Source: an uncultured Lachnoanaerobaculum sp. (GTDB lineage Bacteria; Bacillota; Clostridia; Lachnospirales; Lachnospiraceae). Taken from it: a stretch of DNA of 51,160 bases. The translations under genes and the position numbers were made by a program. This document shows, one piece after another, positions 42,056 through 51,154 of the stretch. Position 1 is the stretch's first letter. Each line of letters begins with the position of its first letter. The stretch is taken from contig CALALP010000058.1 of NCBI GenBank assembly GCA_937925515.1, positions 1 to 51,160 of the forward strand, in the 5' to 3' direction. The notes beneath the pieces were generated by a model that did no database searches, had not been told where the DNA came from, and worked only from the letters and a program-made list of their open reading frames with translations.

Positions 42056-45000
42056 ATGGAGAATAAAAATTATTCTTTAGGAATAGACGTAGGCTCTACT
42101 ACCGTTAAGGTAGCAATCCTTGATGAAGATAAAAATATAATGTTTTCAGATTATGCAAGACACTTTGCCAATATTCAAGCAACTCTTGCAGGCCTACTTG
42201 ATAAAGCAAAGAATAAGCTCGGCTCAATTAATCTTATTCCAAGCATTACAGGTTCAGGAGGTCTTACACTTGCAAAACATTTAGGTATGGGATTTGTTCA
42301 AGAGGTTATAGCTGTTGCCTCATCATTACAATTTTATGCCCCAAATACAGATGTTGCAATAGAACTTGGTGGAGAAGATGCTAAAATTATCTATTTTAAA
42401 GGTGGCATTGACCAAAGAATGAACGGAATCTGTGCAGGAGGTACAGGTTCATTTATAGATCAAATGGCGGCACTTTTACAAACAGATGCAAGTGGACTTA
42501 ACAATTTTGCAAAAGACTATAAAGCAATATATCCGATAGCTGCAAGATGTGGAGTTTTTGCAAAGTCTGATATTCAGCCCCTTATAAATGAGGGAGCTAC
42601 AAAAGAAGACCTCGCAGCCTCAATATTTCAGGCCGTTGTCAATCAAACTATTTCAGGGCTTGCCTGTGGTAAACCTATCAGAGGTAGAGTTGCATTTTTA
42701 GGAGGTCCTCTACACTTTTTATCAGAACTAAAAAATGCTTTCATCAGAACACTTAATCTTACTGATGATTATATAGTTGCACCTGATAATTCTCATTTAT
42801 TTGCAGCAATAGGTGCAGCCCTAAATTCAAAAGTTGAAAAAATTATAAAACCAAAAGAAAATCAAGCTGTAAGTTTAAATTCTTTAATAAAATCTTCTGA
42901 TGAATTTCTTGAAAAACAAAAGTCAATACTTAAAGATGAGTCTATGGCTGATATTTTTGAAGTAAAATCAAAGTTTTCAAATGAAGTAGGCTTTAAAAAA
43001 TCAAAACAGTTTTTAGATGTAGAAGAAGATATATTAGCTGATAAAACTATCTCTAAAGAAATTATTGAAGATGCTGATTTTTTAGGAAGTGTTACTTCTG
43101 CAATTAAAGGTCATTCAGGTTGTAGTGGTTGCTCTTCTTGTAGTCTTTCAGGTGCTTGCCCTGCAAGTATACCAAGAACTGTTAAAGTTGAGGAGAAAAA
43201 AGACTATACTGACTCAAACCAAGGTGGAACGGAGTTCATTTCCATATCAAGTCTTATAAATCAGCTAAATAATGGTGTAGTTATGGCTCATGAGGTTGCA
43301 AGAATTGCACCTTTATTTGAGAGCAAACAAGATTATGAAGAATTTAGTAAACGCCATTCAAAAGCCTCTGTAAAAACTGCAAGTTTTGAGGATTATGAGG
43401 GTAATTTATATCTTGGTATAGATGCAGGTTCTACAACTACAAAAATTGCACTTATAGATGACAAGGGTTCTTTACTTTGGAAATTTTACTCAGGAAATAA
43501 CGGTTCTCCTCTTGCAACTGCTATGAAAGCATTGGAGGAAATAAAGGAAAAGATTAATCCTAAGGCAAAGATAGCTTATTCATGCTCAACTGGTTATGGA
43601 GAGGCACTCTTAAAGTCGGCATTTATGCTTGACGAGGGAGAAGTTGAAACTATTGCACATTACTATGCCGCGTCATTTTTTGACCCTAAAGTTGACTGTA
43701 TACTTGATATAGGTGGTCAAGATATGAAATGTATTAGAATTAAGGAAAATACAGTAGATTCAGTTCAATTAAATGAGGCTTGCTCTGCCGGTTGCGGTTC
43801 ATTTATAGAAACATTTGCACATTCTTTAAATTACAATATTATAGACTTTGCAAAAGAGGCATTATTTGCTGAAAACCCTGTAGACCTTGGAACAAGATGT
43901 ACTGTATTTATGAATTCAAATGTAAAGCAGGCACAAAAAGAGGGAGCTACTGTTGCCGACATTTCCTCAGGTCTTGCATACTCTGTTATAAAAAATGCAT
44001 TATACAAGGTTATTAAGATTACAGATGCAAAAAGTCTTGGAAACCATGTAGTAGTACAGGGTGGTACATTTTATAATGATGCCGTTTTAAGAGCTTTTGA
44101 AAAGATTTCAGGTTGTCAAGCAGTTAGACCTGATATTGCAGGAATTATGGGTGCTTTCGGTGCTGCATTAATAGCTAGAGAAAGACATGAAAATCAAAAA
44201 ACCACTATGTTACCTCTTGAACAAGCAATTAAACTTACTTATGATACTCAGATGAGTAGATGTAAATTCTGTAACAACCACTGTGTACTTACAATTAATA
44301 AATTTAATGAAGATCGTAAGTTTATTTCAGGTAATAGATGTGAAAGAGGACTTGGAATTGAAAGACCTAAAAATACAATACCAAATCTTTTTGATTATAA
44401 ATATAAACGTATTTTTGGTTATTCCCCTCTAAAAAAAGATGAGGCAATCAGAGGAGAAATCGGTATTCCAAGAGTTTTAAATATGTATGAAAACTATCCA
44501 TTTTGGGCAACTTTCTTTAAGAAACTTAAATTTAAAACAGTGCTTTCTCCTATGTCAACCAAGAAATTATATGAGCTAGGTATTGAGTCAATCCCTAGTG
44601 AGTCAGAATGTTATCCTGCAAAAATGGTGCATGGACATGTAACTTGGCTTATAAGACATAATATAAAAACTATTTTCTATCCATGTATACCTTATGAGAG
44701 AAATGAAAGACCTGATGCAGGAAACCATTATAACTGCCCTATTGTAACTTCTTATGCTGAAAATATTAAAAATAATGTTGAGGACATAAGAGAGTACGGA
44801 GTAAGATTTTTAAACCCATTTATGGCATTTACAAATGAAGAAATACTTACTAAACAGCTTGTAAAGATAATGAAAGCAGACTTTGATATACCTGCAAAAG
44901 AGGTAAAAGAGGCGGCTCATGAGGCTTGGGCTGAACTTATTAAAGCAAAAGAAGATATTGAGAAAAAGGGAGAAGAAACTATTGCTTGGCTTAAAGCAAA

Positions 45001-46693
45001 CAATAAACATGGCATTGTTTTGGCAGGCAGACCTTATCATGTAGACCCTGAAATTCATCATGGTATACCTGATATGATTGCATCTTTTGGACTTGCAGTA
45101 CTTACAGAAGATTCAGTTTCACATCTTGCACCTATTGAAAGACCTGTTATAGTAAGCGACCAGTGGATGTATCATTCAAGGCTCTATGCAGCCGCCTCTT
45201 ATGTAAAACAAGTTGATTTCCTAGACTTAATTCAACTTAACTCTTTTGGTTGTGGACTTGATGCTGTTACTTGCGATCAGGTTGCAGATATATTAAACGG
45301 TTCAGGAAAAATATATACTACTTTAAAGATTGACGAAGTAAATAACTTAGGTGCAGCAAGAATCCGTGTAAGATCTCTAATTGCAGCACTTAGAGTAAGA
45401 GATAAGAAACAATATCATAGACATATAAAGAGTGCCGCTTACAACAGAGAAGTATTTACTAAGGAAATGAGGTCTGAATACACAATACTCTGTCCTCAAA
45501 TGAGTCCTATACACTTTGACTTGCTTGCTCCTGCACTCAATGCATTTGGTTACAATATAGAAGTTTTACAAAATGACACAAGGTCTACCATAGATGTTGG
45601 TCTTAAATATGTAAATAATGATGCTTGCTATCCGTCCCTAATTGTTATCGGTCAGGTAATGGAGGCATTATTATCGGGAAAATATGATTTAAATAAGACT
45701 GCTGTATTTATGAGCCAAACAGGAGGAGGCTGTAGAGCAAGTAACTATATCGGATTTTTAAGACGTGCTTTAGCAAAGGCTGATATGCCTCAAGTTCCCG
45801 TTATTTCTGTAAATGCAAACGGCATGGAAACTAATCCGGGCTTTAAGCTTACATTGCCAATGCTTACTCGTGCAATGCAGGCTATTGTATACGGCGACTT
45901 GTTTATGAGAGTTTTATATGCTACAAGACCTTATGAGGCTATACCTAATTCAGCAAATGAATTGCATGAAAAATGGAGGGCAAAGTGTATTGAATCACTT
46001 TCTAAAAGGAAACAGCCTTTAGGCGAATTTAAAAAGAATTTAAGAGCAATAGTTAAAGACTTTGATGAACTTCCAAGAAATAATGTAATAAAACCTAAGG
46101 TAGGAGTTGTAGGAGAAATACTTGTTAAGTTCTCTCCTCTTGCAAATAATCATATAGTTGAGCTACTTGAACGAGAGGGGGCAGAGGCAGTTATGCCTGA
46201 CCTTTTAGACTTCTTATTATATTCATTTTATAATGTTAATTTTAAAGCTGATAACTTGGGAAGTGCTAAGACTACTGCATTTATCTCAAATGTTGTTATA
46301 AATCTCTTGGAGGGAATGAGAAAGGACGCAAGAGAGGCACTTGAAAAGAGTAAAAACTTTATTGCTCCGTCAAAAATACATCATCTTGCAAATATGGCAA
46401 AGGATTTTGTATCCCTTGGAAATCAAACCGGCGAGGGTTGGTTCTTAACAGGAGAAATGCTTGAACTTATAGAAACAGGTACACCGAATATAGTTTGTGC
46501 CCAACCTTTTGGTTGCTTACCTAACCATGTTGTAGGAAAGGGAGTTATAAAAGAATTAAGAAGAGTTCACCCTGAGGCAAATATTATAGCAGTTGACTAT
46601 GACCCAAGTGCCTCAGAAGTAAATCAGTTAAATAGAATTAAGCTTATGCTTGCAACTGCTCAGAAAAATTTATTAGAAAAAAGCACTGCGTAA
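42056..46693 (+). CDS. Giant 2-hydroxyacyl-CoA dehydratase activase-related protein
   Basis: A 1545-aa cytoplasmic protein. Two ASKHA-type ATPase domains lie in tandem: GIDVGSTTVK (about 9-18) with GICAGGTGSF (Cys126), and GIDAGSTTTK (454-463) with EACSAGCGSF (Cys576, Cys580). These Cys sites match those that hold the shared 4Fe-4S cluster of HgdC-type activases. Between them CSGCSSCSLSGAC (Cys356, 359, 362, 368) looks like an extra iron-sulfur site. From about 740 a DUF2229 region starts with CKFCNNHC, followed by a part resembling the dehydratase subunits (to about 1500). Such one-chain proteins occur in anaerobes with unknown substrate. GGAGG is 7 nt before the ATG. Confidence 0.88.
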   Translation: MENKNYSLGIDVGSTTVKVAILDEDKNIMFSDYARHFANIQATLAGLLDKAKNKLGSINLIPSITGSGGLTLAKHLGMGFVQEVIAVASSLQFYAPNTDVAIELGGEDAKIIYFKGGIDQRMNGICAGGTGSFIDQMAALLQTDASGLNNFAKDYKAIYPIAARCGVFAKSDIQPLINEGATKEDLAASIFQAVVNQTISGLACGKPIRGRVAFLGGPLHFLSELKNAFIRTLNLTDDYIVAPDNSHLFAAIGAALNSKVEKIIKPKENQAVSLNSLIKSSDEFLEKQKSILKDESMADIFEVKSKFSNEVGFKKSKQFLDVEEDILADKTISKEIIEDADFLGSVTSAIKGHSGCSGCSSCSLSGACPASIPRTVKVEEKKDYTDSNQGGTEFISISSLINQLNNGVVMAHEVARIAPLFESKQDYEEFSKRHSKASVKTASFEDYEGNLYLGIDAGSTTTKIALIDDKGSLLWKFYSGNNGSPLATAMKALEEIKEKINPKAKIAYSCSTGYGEALLKSAFMLDEGEVETIAHYYAASFFDPKVDCILDIGGQDMKCIRIKENTVDSVQLNEACSAGCGSFIETFAHSLNYNIIDFAKEALFAENPVDLGTRCTVFMNSNVKQAQKEGATVADISSGLAYSVIKNALYKVIKITDAKSLGNHVVVQGGTFYNDAVLRAFEKISGCQAVRPDIAGIMGAFGAALIARERHENQKTTMLPLEQAIKLTYDTQMSRCKFCNNHCVLTINKFNEDRKFISGNRCERGLGIERPKNTIPNLFDYKYKRIFGYSPLKKDEAIRGEIGIPRVLNMYENYPFWATFFKKLKFKTVLSPMSTKKLYELGIESIPSESECYPAKMVHGHVTWLIRHNIKTIFYPCIPYERNERPDAGNHYNCPIVTSYAENIKNNVEDIREYGVRFLNPFMAFTNEEILTKQLVKIMKADFDIPAKEVKEAAHEAWAELIKAKEDIEKKGEETIAWLKANNKHGIVLAGRPYHVDPEIHHGIPDMIASFGLAVLTEDSVSHLAPIERPVIVSDQWMYHSRLYAAASYVKQVDFLDLIQLNSFGCGLDAVTCDQVADILNGSGKIYTTLKIDEVNNLGAARIRVRSLIAALRVRDKKQYHRHIKSAAYNREVFTKEMRSEYTILCPQMSPIHFDLLAPALNAFGYNIEVLQNDTRSTIDVGLKYVNNDACYPSLIVIGQVMEALLSGKYDLNKTAVFMSQTGGGCRASNYIGFLRRALAKADMPQVPVISVNANGMETNPGFKLTLPMLTRAMQAIVYGDLFMRVLYATRPYEAIPNSANELHEKWRAKCIESLSKRKQPLGEFKKNLRAIVKDFDELPRNNVIKPKVGVVGEILVKFSPLANNHIVELLEREGAEAVMPDLLDFLLYSFYNVNFKADNLGSAKTTAFISNVVINLLEGMRKDAREALEKSKNFIAPSKIHHLANMAKDFVSLGNQTGEGWFLTGEMLELIETGTPNIVCAQPFGCLPNHVVGKGVIKELRRVHPEANIIAVDYDPSASEVNQLNRIKLMLATAQKNLLEKSTA

Positions 46694-46777
46694 ATTAGGT
46701 AGATTTTATATAGCTGTCGCAAAATGGCTATCCATACATAAGAAAGTTTGTAAATTATATAGTTATTTTTGTTTAAA

Positions 46778-46810
46778 GGGGGTTTCCTCGCCGTCGGCGA
46801 GGAAACCCCT
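46778..46810. terminator. Core-family hairpin between convergent genes
   Basis: 16-bp arms 46778-46793 and 46795-46810 with core CGCCG-T-CGGCG; only the outermost pair is G-U. It sits between the plus-strand gene ending at 46693 and the minus-strand gene ending at 46829, so it can serve both. Confidence 0.75.
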
Positions 46811-46828
46811 AATTAAATAGTAACTCTT

Positions 46829-48292
46829 TTATTGTACTGCCTCATCTTGATTATTTTCAACATTTTTAGCTGGTTGTGCCGCCTGAAACTCCTTAACATT
46901 TGTAACTGCTCTTACATTTGTCTTATAACATATTACAGGGCAACCTGAAGATATATTTTCAAATAATGCCTTTGCTTGTGAAAAAGGCATATTCACACAA
47001 CCATGTGAACCACTTCCGACATAAATACTTCCTCCAAAAGAACCTCTCCACTTTGCATCATGCATTCCTATCCCACCATTAAATGGCATCCAATAAGATA
47101 CAGGAGCTGCATAATCTCTTCCCCTAAGCACTGCATTTCTCATCTTACCTCTTAATTTAAATACACCTGCAGGAGTTCCTCTACCTCTCGAAACATTTCC
47201 GGTTACAATAGGACTGTCAATTATCATCTGTCCGTCCTTATAATAATATAAATGCTGATTTGTTAAATCTATCTCTACATAAGTATTTCCAAATTCATTT
47301 TGTTCAAGACTTACCCCACGCTGTTTAAAAATAGGTTCTCTATCTATGGTTGTGCCTCTAGCTAGCTCTGACTTTATTTGATTAAACTCACCCTCTCTAT
47401 CTAATATCCAACCCTCTTTACTTGCAGGAAGTTCAACCTCTCCAACTACAGCTGTCATAAATTTTCTAGGTCTATTTGCAGTGTCATATTTATCGGCAAG
47501 TGCTATTACAAATTCACGAATTTTATCATCATCAACATTTACATTTGCACCGTCATAGCTTAACCACTGATTTGAAATAGTACCGTCAAGTGCAGTATTT
47601 CCTACATATCTGATAGTTGTAGAGGTAATAGTATTCATTTGATTTATTGCATTATTTAGACTTTCATTATCAGAATAAATACTTGGATTTAAATATAACT
47701 CCTCCAAATCTACATTATCCTTTAGTGCCATAATAGAATCCTTAATAAGTTCCTTTGCCACCTCCACCTCAAGATAAGTTCCTAGATATTCAGGGATAAT
47801 ACTATATCCCTTATCAATATCGTATTCTGAGATTCTTGCGTCCTCCGGCTTTTTTAAATCATTTTCCTGTAAAAATGACATTTCATTAAACTTCTTTTCT
47901 AAAGCCTCATCATCAAAAGTAACCTTTGTATTAACTTCATGCTCAGTAGTTTTAAAAAATGAACTAAACCACAAATAAAAATTTTGATCTCTCATTGCCT
48001 CTTTAGCTGTTTCATCAAAATCATATTTTATATTTATATCATTTGAAACAATCTCAAAAGGTTCGCTCTCTCTTGCTTTAATGCTTATTTTATAATTATC
48101 AAGCAAGGTCTGAACCTTATCTTTTGCCGACTCCAAGTTTAAATATGAAACATTTACTCCATTTACATAAGTATTTGCTAGAAACCTATCTTTGAAATAA
48201 AAAACTCCACCCAAATATACAACTAAAAGTAAGCATAAAGTAACCACAATTACAATAAGTTTAACATTTATTCTCTTGTCTTTTTCTTCCAT
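46829..48292 (-). CDS. L,D-transpeptidase (YkuD) with membrane anchor
   Basis: Cross-links peptidoglycan through 3-3 bonds or attaches proteins to it. The 487-aa protein has a short basic start, one membrane segment (about 10-30), one or two PG-binding-type domains (about 35-300) and a C-terminal YkuD domain (about 330-460). The active site is complete: GIGMHDA and SHGCVNMP with the nucleophile Cys432 preceded by SHG (429-431). A Gln/Asn/Ala-rich tail follows. It is a single-gene unit between the promoter at 48324 and the hairpin at 46778. L,D-crosslinks would give some tolerance to ordinary penicillins (family knowledge). Confidence 0.93.
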   Translation of the reverse strand: MEEKDKRINVKLIVIVVTLCLLLVVYLGGVFYFKDRFLANTYVNGVNVSYLNLESAKDKVQTLLDNYKISIKARESEPFEIVSNDINIKYDFDETAKEAMRDQNFYLWFSSFFKTTEHEVNTKVTFDDEALEKKFNEMSFLQENDLKKPEDARISEYDIDKGYSIIPEYLGTYLEVEVAKELIKDSIMALKDNVDLEELYLNPSIYSDNESLNNAINQMNTITSTTIRYVGNTALDGTISNQWLSYDGANVNVDDDKIREFVIALADKYDTANRPRKFMTAVVGEVELPASKEGWILDREGEFNQIKSELARGTTIDREPIFKQRGVSLEQNEFGNTYVEIDLTNQHLYYYKDGQMIIDSPIVTGNVSRGRGTPAGVFKLRGKMRNAVLRGRDYAAPVSYWMPFNGGIGMHDAKWRGSFGGSIYVGSGSHGCVNMPFSQAKALFENISSGCPVICYKTNVRAVTNVKEFQAAQPAKNVENNQDEAVQ

Positions 48293-48323
48293 AATCCCAC
48301 CCTAAAAATTAATATATAATAAT

Positions 48324-48352
48324 ATAATATTACTTTTTTCATTTTAAGTCAA
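48324..48352 (-). promoter_or_regulatory. Promoter of the L,D-transpeptidase gene
   Basis: Minus-strand -35 TTGACT (48352-48347), 17-bp spacer, -10 TATTAT (48329-48324). The leader is about 25 nt. No terminator for the upstream P-type ATPase gene is visible in 48353-48458. Confidence 0.7.
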
Positions 48353-48458
48353 TACACTTTAGTAATAACATACTATAAACTAGAGTAGTATAATCTAAAA
48401 ATTATTAAAAAATGCAGTAGAAAAATCAATTTAAATAAATCTTAATTTAATTTGCCTA

Positions 48459-50366
48459 TTAGTTCATTTTCTCCGTATACAAAGCTCTAAATGAATTTAG
48501 TATTGCAATTACCGTAACTCCTACATCTCCAAAAATCGCCATCCACATATTGGCTATGCCTAATGCACTTAGTATAAGTATAACTATTTTTATAAAAATC
48601 GCCCCTGCAATATTTTGCTTTGCTATACTTACAGTCTTTTTTGCTATCTTAATTGCAAGTTCAACCTTAGAGGGTTCATCTTTCATAATTACTACATCTG
48701 CCGCCTCTATTGCCGCATCAGAGCCTATACCCCCCATTGCAATCCCTACATCAGCTACTGTAAGTACCGGAGCATCATTTATTCCGTCGCCTACAAAGAC
48801 TAAACTTGAATTTTTATTTTTTTCATTTAAAAGTTTTTCAACTTCTTTTACTTTTTCATTTGGCAAGAGTTCAGTATGTACTTCGTCTATTCCAAGTTCT
48901 CTTGATACCTCCTCTCCTATATCATTTCTATCGCCTGTAAGCATAACTGTTTTTATATTTAGTTGCTTTAGTTTAGTTATAGCACTTTTTGAGTCAGCTT
49001 TTATTTTATCAAATATTGTAATGTAGCCTGCAAATTCCCTATCTATACTTATATAAACTATGGCAAATGTTCCCTTAGGCTCATTTACATTTAAACCATA
49101 CTCTTTCATAAGTTTAATGTTACCTACTGCAACCTCTTTGCCCTCTATATTTGCAACTATACCTTTACCTGCAAGTTCTCTTACATTTAAAACTTCTACA
49201 TTTTCAATATTTTCAAAAACTTCTCCCTGTTTTACATTTTCTTCCCATGCCTCTTTTAATGAAAATGATATCGGATGATTTGAGTAACTTTCAGCTATGA
49301 CTGCAAATCGTAGTAACTGCATTTTTGAAAACTTTTCTGAAACTATATCTTGTACACTAAACTTTCCCTCGGTAAGAGTTCCCGTTTTATCAAATACAAC
49401 TACCTCACTTTTAGCTAAACTTTCAAAGTAATTACTTCCTTTGATTAAAATTCCTCTTTTAGATGCTCCTCCTATACCACCAAAAAAGCTTAGTGGTACT
49501 GAAACTACTAATGCACATGGACATGAAACAATTAAAAAGTTTAATGCTCTCATACACCATTTTAACCAATCCCCTGTAAAAATAGAGGGTAAAATGGCAA
49601 TTCCAACAGCAAAAAACACTACAATCGGAGTATAATATCTTGCAAATTTTGTAATAAACTTCTCAGTCTTAGCCTTATTTGAGCTTGCATTTTCCACTAA
49701 GTCAAGAATTTTACTAACAGTTGACTCGCCAAATTCTTTTAAGACTTTAATATGTATCACTCCGTCTATATTTATAAAACCACTTAACGCATTATCTCCT
49801 ACTTCAAGTCTTTTTGGTAATGACTCTCCTGTTATTGCAGCAGTATCCATTGTAGCTGTTCCTCTTATGACAATACCGTCAAGTGGAATCTTTTCTCCCG
49901 GAGAAACTACTATAATATCGCCTACTTCAACATCATAAGGGTCAACCTCTACTATCTTATTTTCCTCTATCAAATAAGCTACATCAGGTTTTATTGCCAT
50001 AAGCTCTGCAACTGATTTTCTTGACTTACCCACAGCGTAACTTTGAAACACCTCTCCTATTTGATAAAATATCATAACTGCAACTCCCTCTGAAAACTCC
50101 TCAGGGAAAGTTTTACTATGATATAAATTATAAAAACCTGCTACAAAAGCCCCTAAAGTTGCCAAAGTCATAAGTAGACATTCTCCAAAGGGCTGTTTGT
50201 TTTTTATATCTTTAATGGCAGTACTTAAAACATCATAGCCTGCTATTAAATAAGTTACTAGAAATAAACTTATTCTAGCAGGTGTACTGAAGTTTTTTAA
50301 AGCTACTGTAATTAAAAGCAAAACTAAAGAGGTGATAAGGCGTTCTACATTATTTAATTTAAACAC
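48459..50366 (-). CDS. P1B-type heavy-metal ATPase (zinc/cadmium type)
   Basis: Exports divalent metal, most likely Zn2+, Cd2+ or Co2+. The 635-aa protein has about eight membrane segments, TGES (179-182), the CPC ion motif in SCPCALV (282-284), phosphorylated Asp326 in DKTGTLTEG, NHPIS and GDGIND. It has no N-terminal HMA domain; a separate HMA protein is encoded 12 nt upstream. The ArsR/SmtB sensor with a zinc-type alpha-5 site heads the operon, which supports zinc or cadmium over copper. Cluster order sensor, HMA, ATPase. Related to ZntA/CadA. Confidence 0.94.
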   Translation of the reverse strand: MFKLNNVERLITSLVLLLITVALKNFSTPARISLFLVTYLIAGYDVLSTAIKDIKNKQPFGECLLMTLATLGAFVAGFYNLYHSKTFPEEFSEGVAVMIFYQIGEVFQSYAVGKSRKSVAELMAIKPDVAYLIEENKIVEVDPYDVEVGDIIVVSPGEKIPLDGIVIRGTATMDTAAITGESLPKRLEVGDNALSGFINIDGVIHIKVLKEFGESTVSKILDLVENASSNKAKTEKFITKFARYYTPIVVFFAVGIAILPSIFTGDWLKWCMRALNFLIVSCPCALVVSVPLSFFGGIGGASKRGILIKGSNYFESLAKSEVVVFDKTGTLTEGKFSVQDIVSEKFSKMQLLRFAVIAESYSNHPISFSLKEAWEENVKQGEVFENIENVEVLNVRELAGKGIVANIEGKEVAVGNIKLMKEYGLNVNEPKGTFAIVYISIDREFAGYITIFDKIKADSKSAITKLKQLNIKTVMLTGDRNDIGEEVSRELGIDEVHTELLPNEKVKEVEKLLNEKNKNSSLVFVGDGINDAPVLTVADVGIAMGGIGSDAAIEAADVVIMKDEPSKVELAIKIAKKTVSIAKQNIAGAIFIKIVILILSALGIANMWMAIFGDVGVTVIAILNSFRALYTEKMN

Positions 50367-50378
50367 CCTTAAACCTCC

Positions 50379-50600
50379 CTAAGCTCTCTTAAGAATAACA
50401 TTGCTTTCATACTTATAAATAATATTTTGAATACTATCTGCTATGGTTGGCTTTAGTGTATCATCAAATTCAACAGTAAGTTTAGCAGTCATAAAATTGA
50501 GATTTGCAGAATTAACTCCCTGCATTTTTGAAATATCTTCTTCTATCTTAGCTGCACAATTTGCACAATCCAAATTTTCAAGTTTATATTGTCTTTTCAT
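50379..50600 (-). CDS. Stand-alone HMA metal-binding protein
   Basis: A 73-aa ferredoxin-fold metal chaperone. The metal site is LDCANC (Cys12, Cys15), preceded by MKRQYKLEN; DCANCA with an Asp before the first Cys is the zinc/cadmium variant of the HMA motif. It likely hands metal to the ATPase or replaces that enzyme's missing N-terminal domain. I use the ATG at 50600, which has GGAGG 8 nt upstream; the longer in-frame GTG start at 50633 would cover that site. It lies 38 nt after the sensor gene. Confidence 0.9.
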   Translation of the reverse strand: MKRQYKLENLDCANCAAKIEEDISKMQGVNSANLNFMTAKLTVEFDDTLKPTIADSIQNIIYKYESNVILKRA

Positions 50601-50638
50601 TTTATTTACCTCCATTATTTTAAATGCTCCCACTACTA

Positions 50639-50929
50639 TTATTCTAAAACATGTTCTAAAGTCTGCATTAGAACTGACTTTACATGGTTATCAGATAGGA
50701 AATAATAAATTGACTTTCCCTCTCTTCTATTCTTTACAAGATTGACCTGTCTAAGTAGTTGTAACTGATGAGAAACTGCTGAATCACTCATTCCAACTTT
50801 ACTTGCTATATCTCCTACACAATATTCACTGTCTACAAGTATAAAAAGTATCTTTATTCTAGTTGAATCGGATAGTGCTTTCAAAAAAACTGATATATTA
50901 TTTATAACTTCTTCAGAGGGTATATTCAT
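50639..50929 (-). CDS. ArsR/SmtB-family metal sensor repressor
   Basis: A 96-aa winged-helix repressor that leaves DNA on binding metal. The helix-turn-helix is IASKVGMSDSAVSHQLQLLR (41-60). The C-terminal helix has the alpha-5 zinc site pattern D-x-H-x10-H-x2-E with Asp80, His82, His93 and Glu96, as in SmtB and CzrA. The alpha-3 stretch EYCVGD keeps only one Cys (Cys37), so a CadC-type thiolate site is not expected. Zinc or cobalt sensing is likely. I use the ATG at 50929 with AAAGGAG five bases upstream; a longer start at 50980 would be inside the operator. Confidence 0.93.
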   Translation of the reverse strand: MNIPSEEVINNISVFLKALSDSTRIKILFILVDSEYCVGDIASKVGMSDSAVSHQLQLLRQVNLVKNRREGKSIYYFLSDNHVKSVLMQTLEHVLE

Positions 50930-50965
50930 AAATTCTCCTTTCATACTTTTGTTTTTATGTACAAC

Positions 50966-51014
50966 TGAACAAATATTCATTTATATTATACATGAGTACT
51001 TATTCAAATGTCAA
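50966..51014 (-). promoter_or_regulatory. Promoter with two ArsR/SmtB-type operators
   Basis: Minus-strand -35 TTGACA (51014-51009), 18-bp spacer, -10 TATAAT (50990-50985). TGAACAAATATTCA at 50966-50979 matches the SmtB/CzrA core TGAACA-N4-TTCA and covers the transcription start; the weaker TGAGTACTTATTCA at 50993-51006 lies in the spacer. The gene at 50929 encodes the likely ligand-responsive repressor. Confidence 0.8.
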
Positions 51015-51046
51015 GTATTTTACAAAAAATAATCAACATTAATATT

Positions 51047-51081
51047 GGGGGATTTCCTCGCCGTCGGCGAGGAAATCCCCC
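51047..51081. repeat. Core-family hairpin upstream of the efflux operon
   Basis: Perfect 17-bp arms 51047-51063 and 51065-51081, core CGCCG-T-CGGCG, outer stem GGGGGATTTCCT. It is likely the terminator of a gene beyond the window edge, or a mobile palindromic element. Confidence 0.75.
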
Positions 51082-51121
51082 ACAAAGTAAAAAAAGTAAA
51101 TATTGTAAAATGTCTACTTAT

Positions 51122-51154
51122 TGGGATTTGTCCCCCTATGGGGGACAAATCCCA
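51122..51154. repeat. Second strong hairpin near the window edge
   Basis: TGGGATTTGTCCCCC-TAT-GGGGGACAAATCCCA, perfect 15-bp arms. It lacks the CGCCG core but is built the same way and lies 40 nt from the hairpin at 51047. What lies beyond is not visible. Confidence 0.7.

Noticed and set aside
48550..49026. 158-aa plus-strand ORF inside the P-type ATPase gene
   Set aside because: Antisense shadow of a clearly conserved ATPase.
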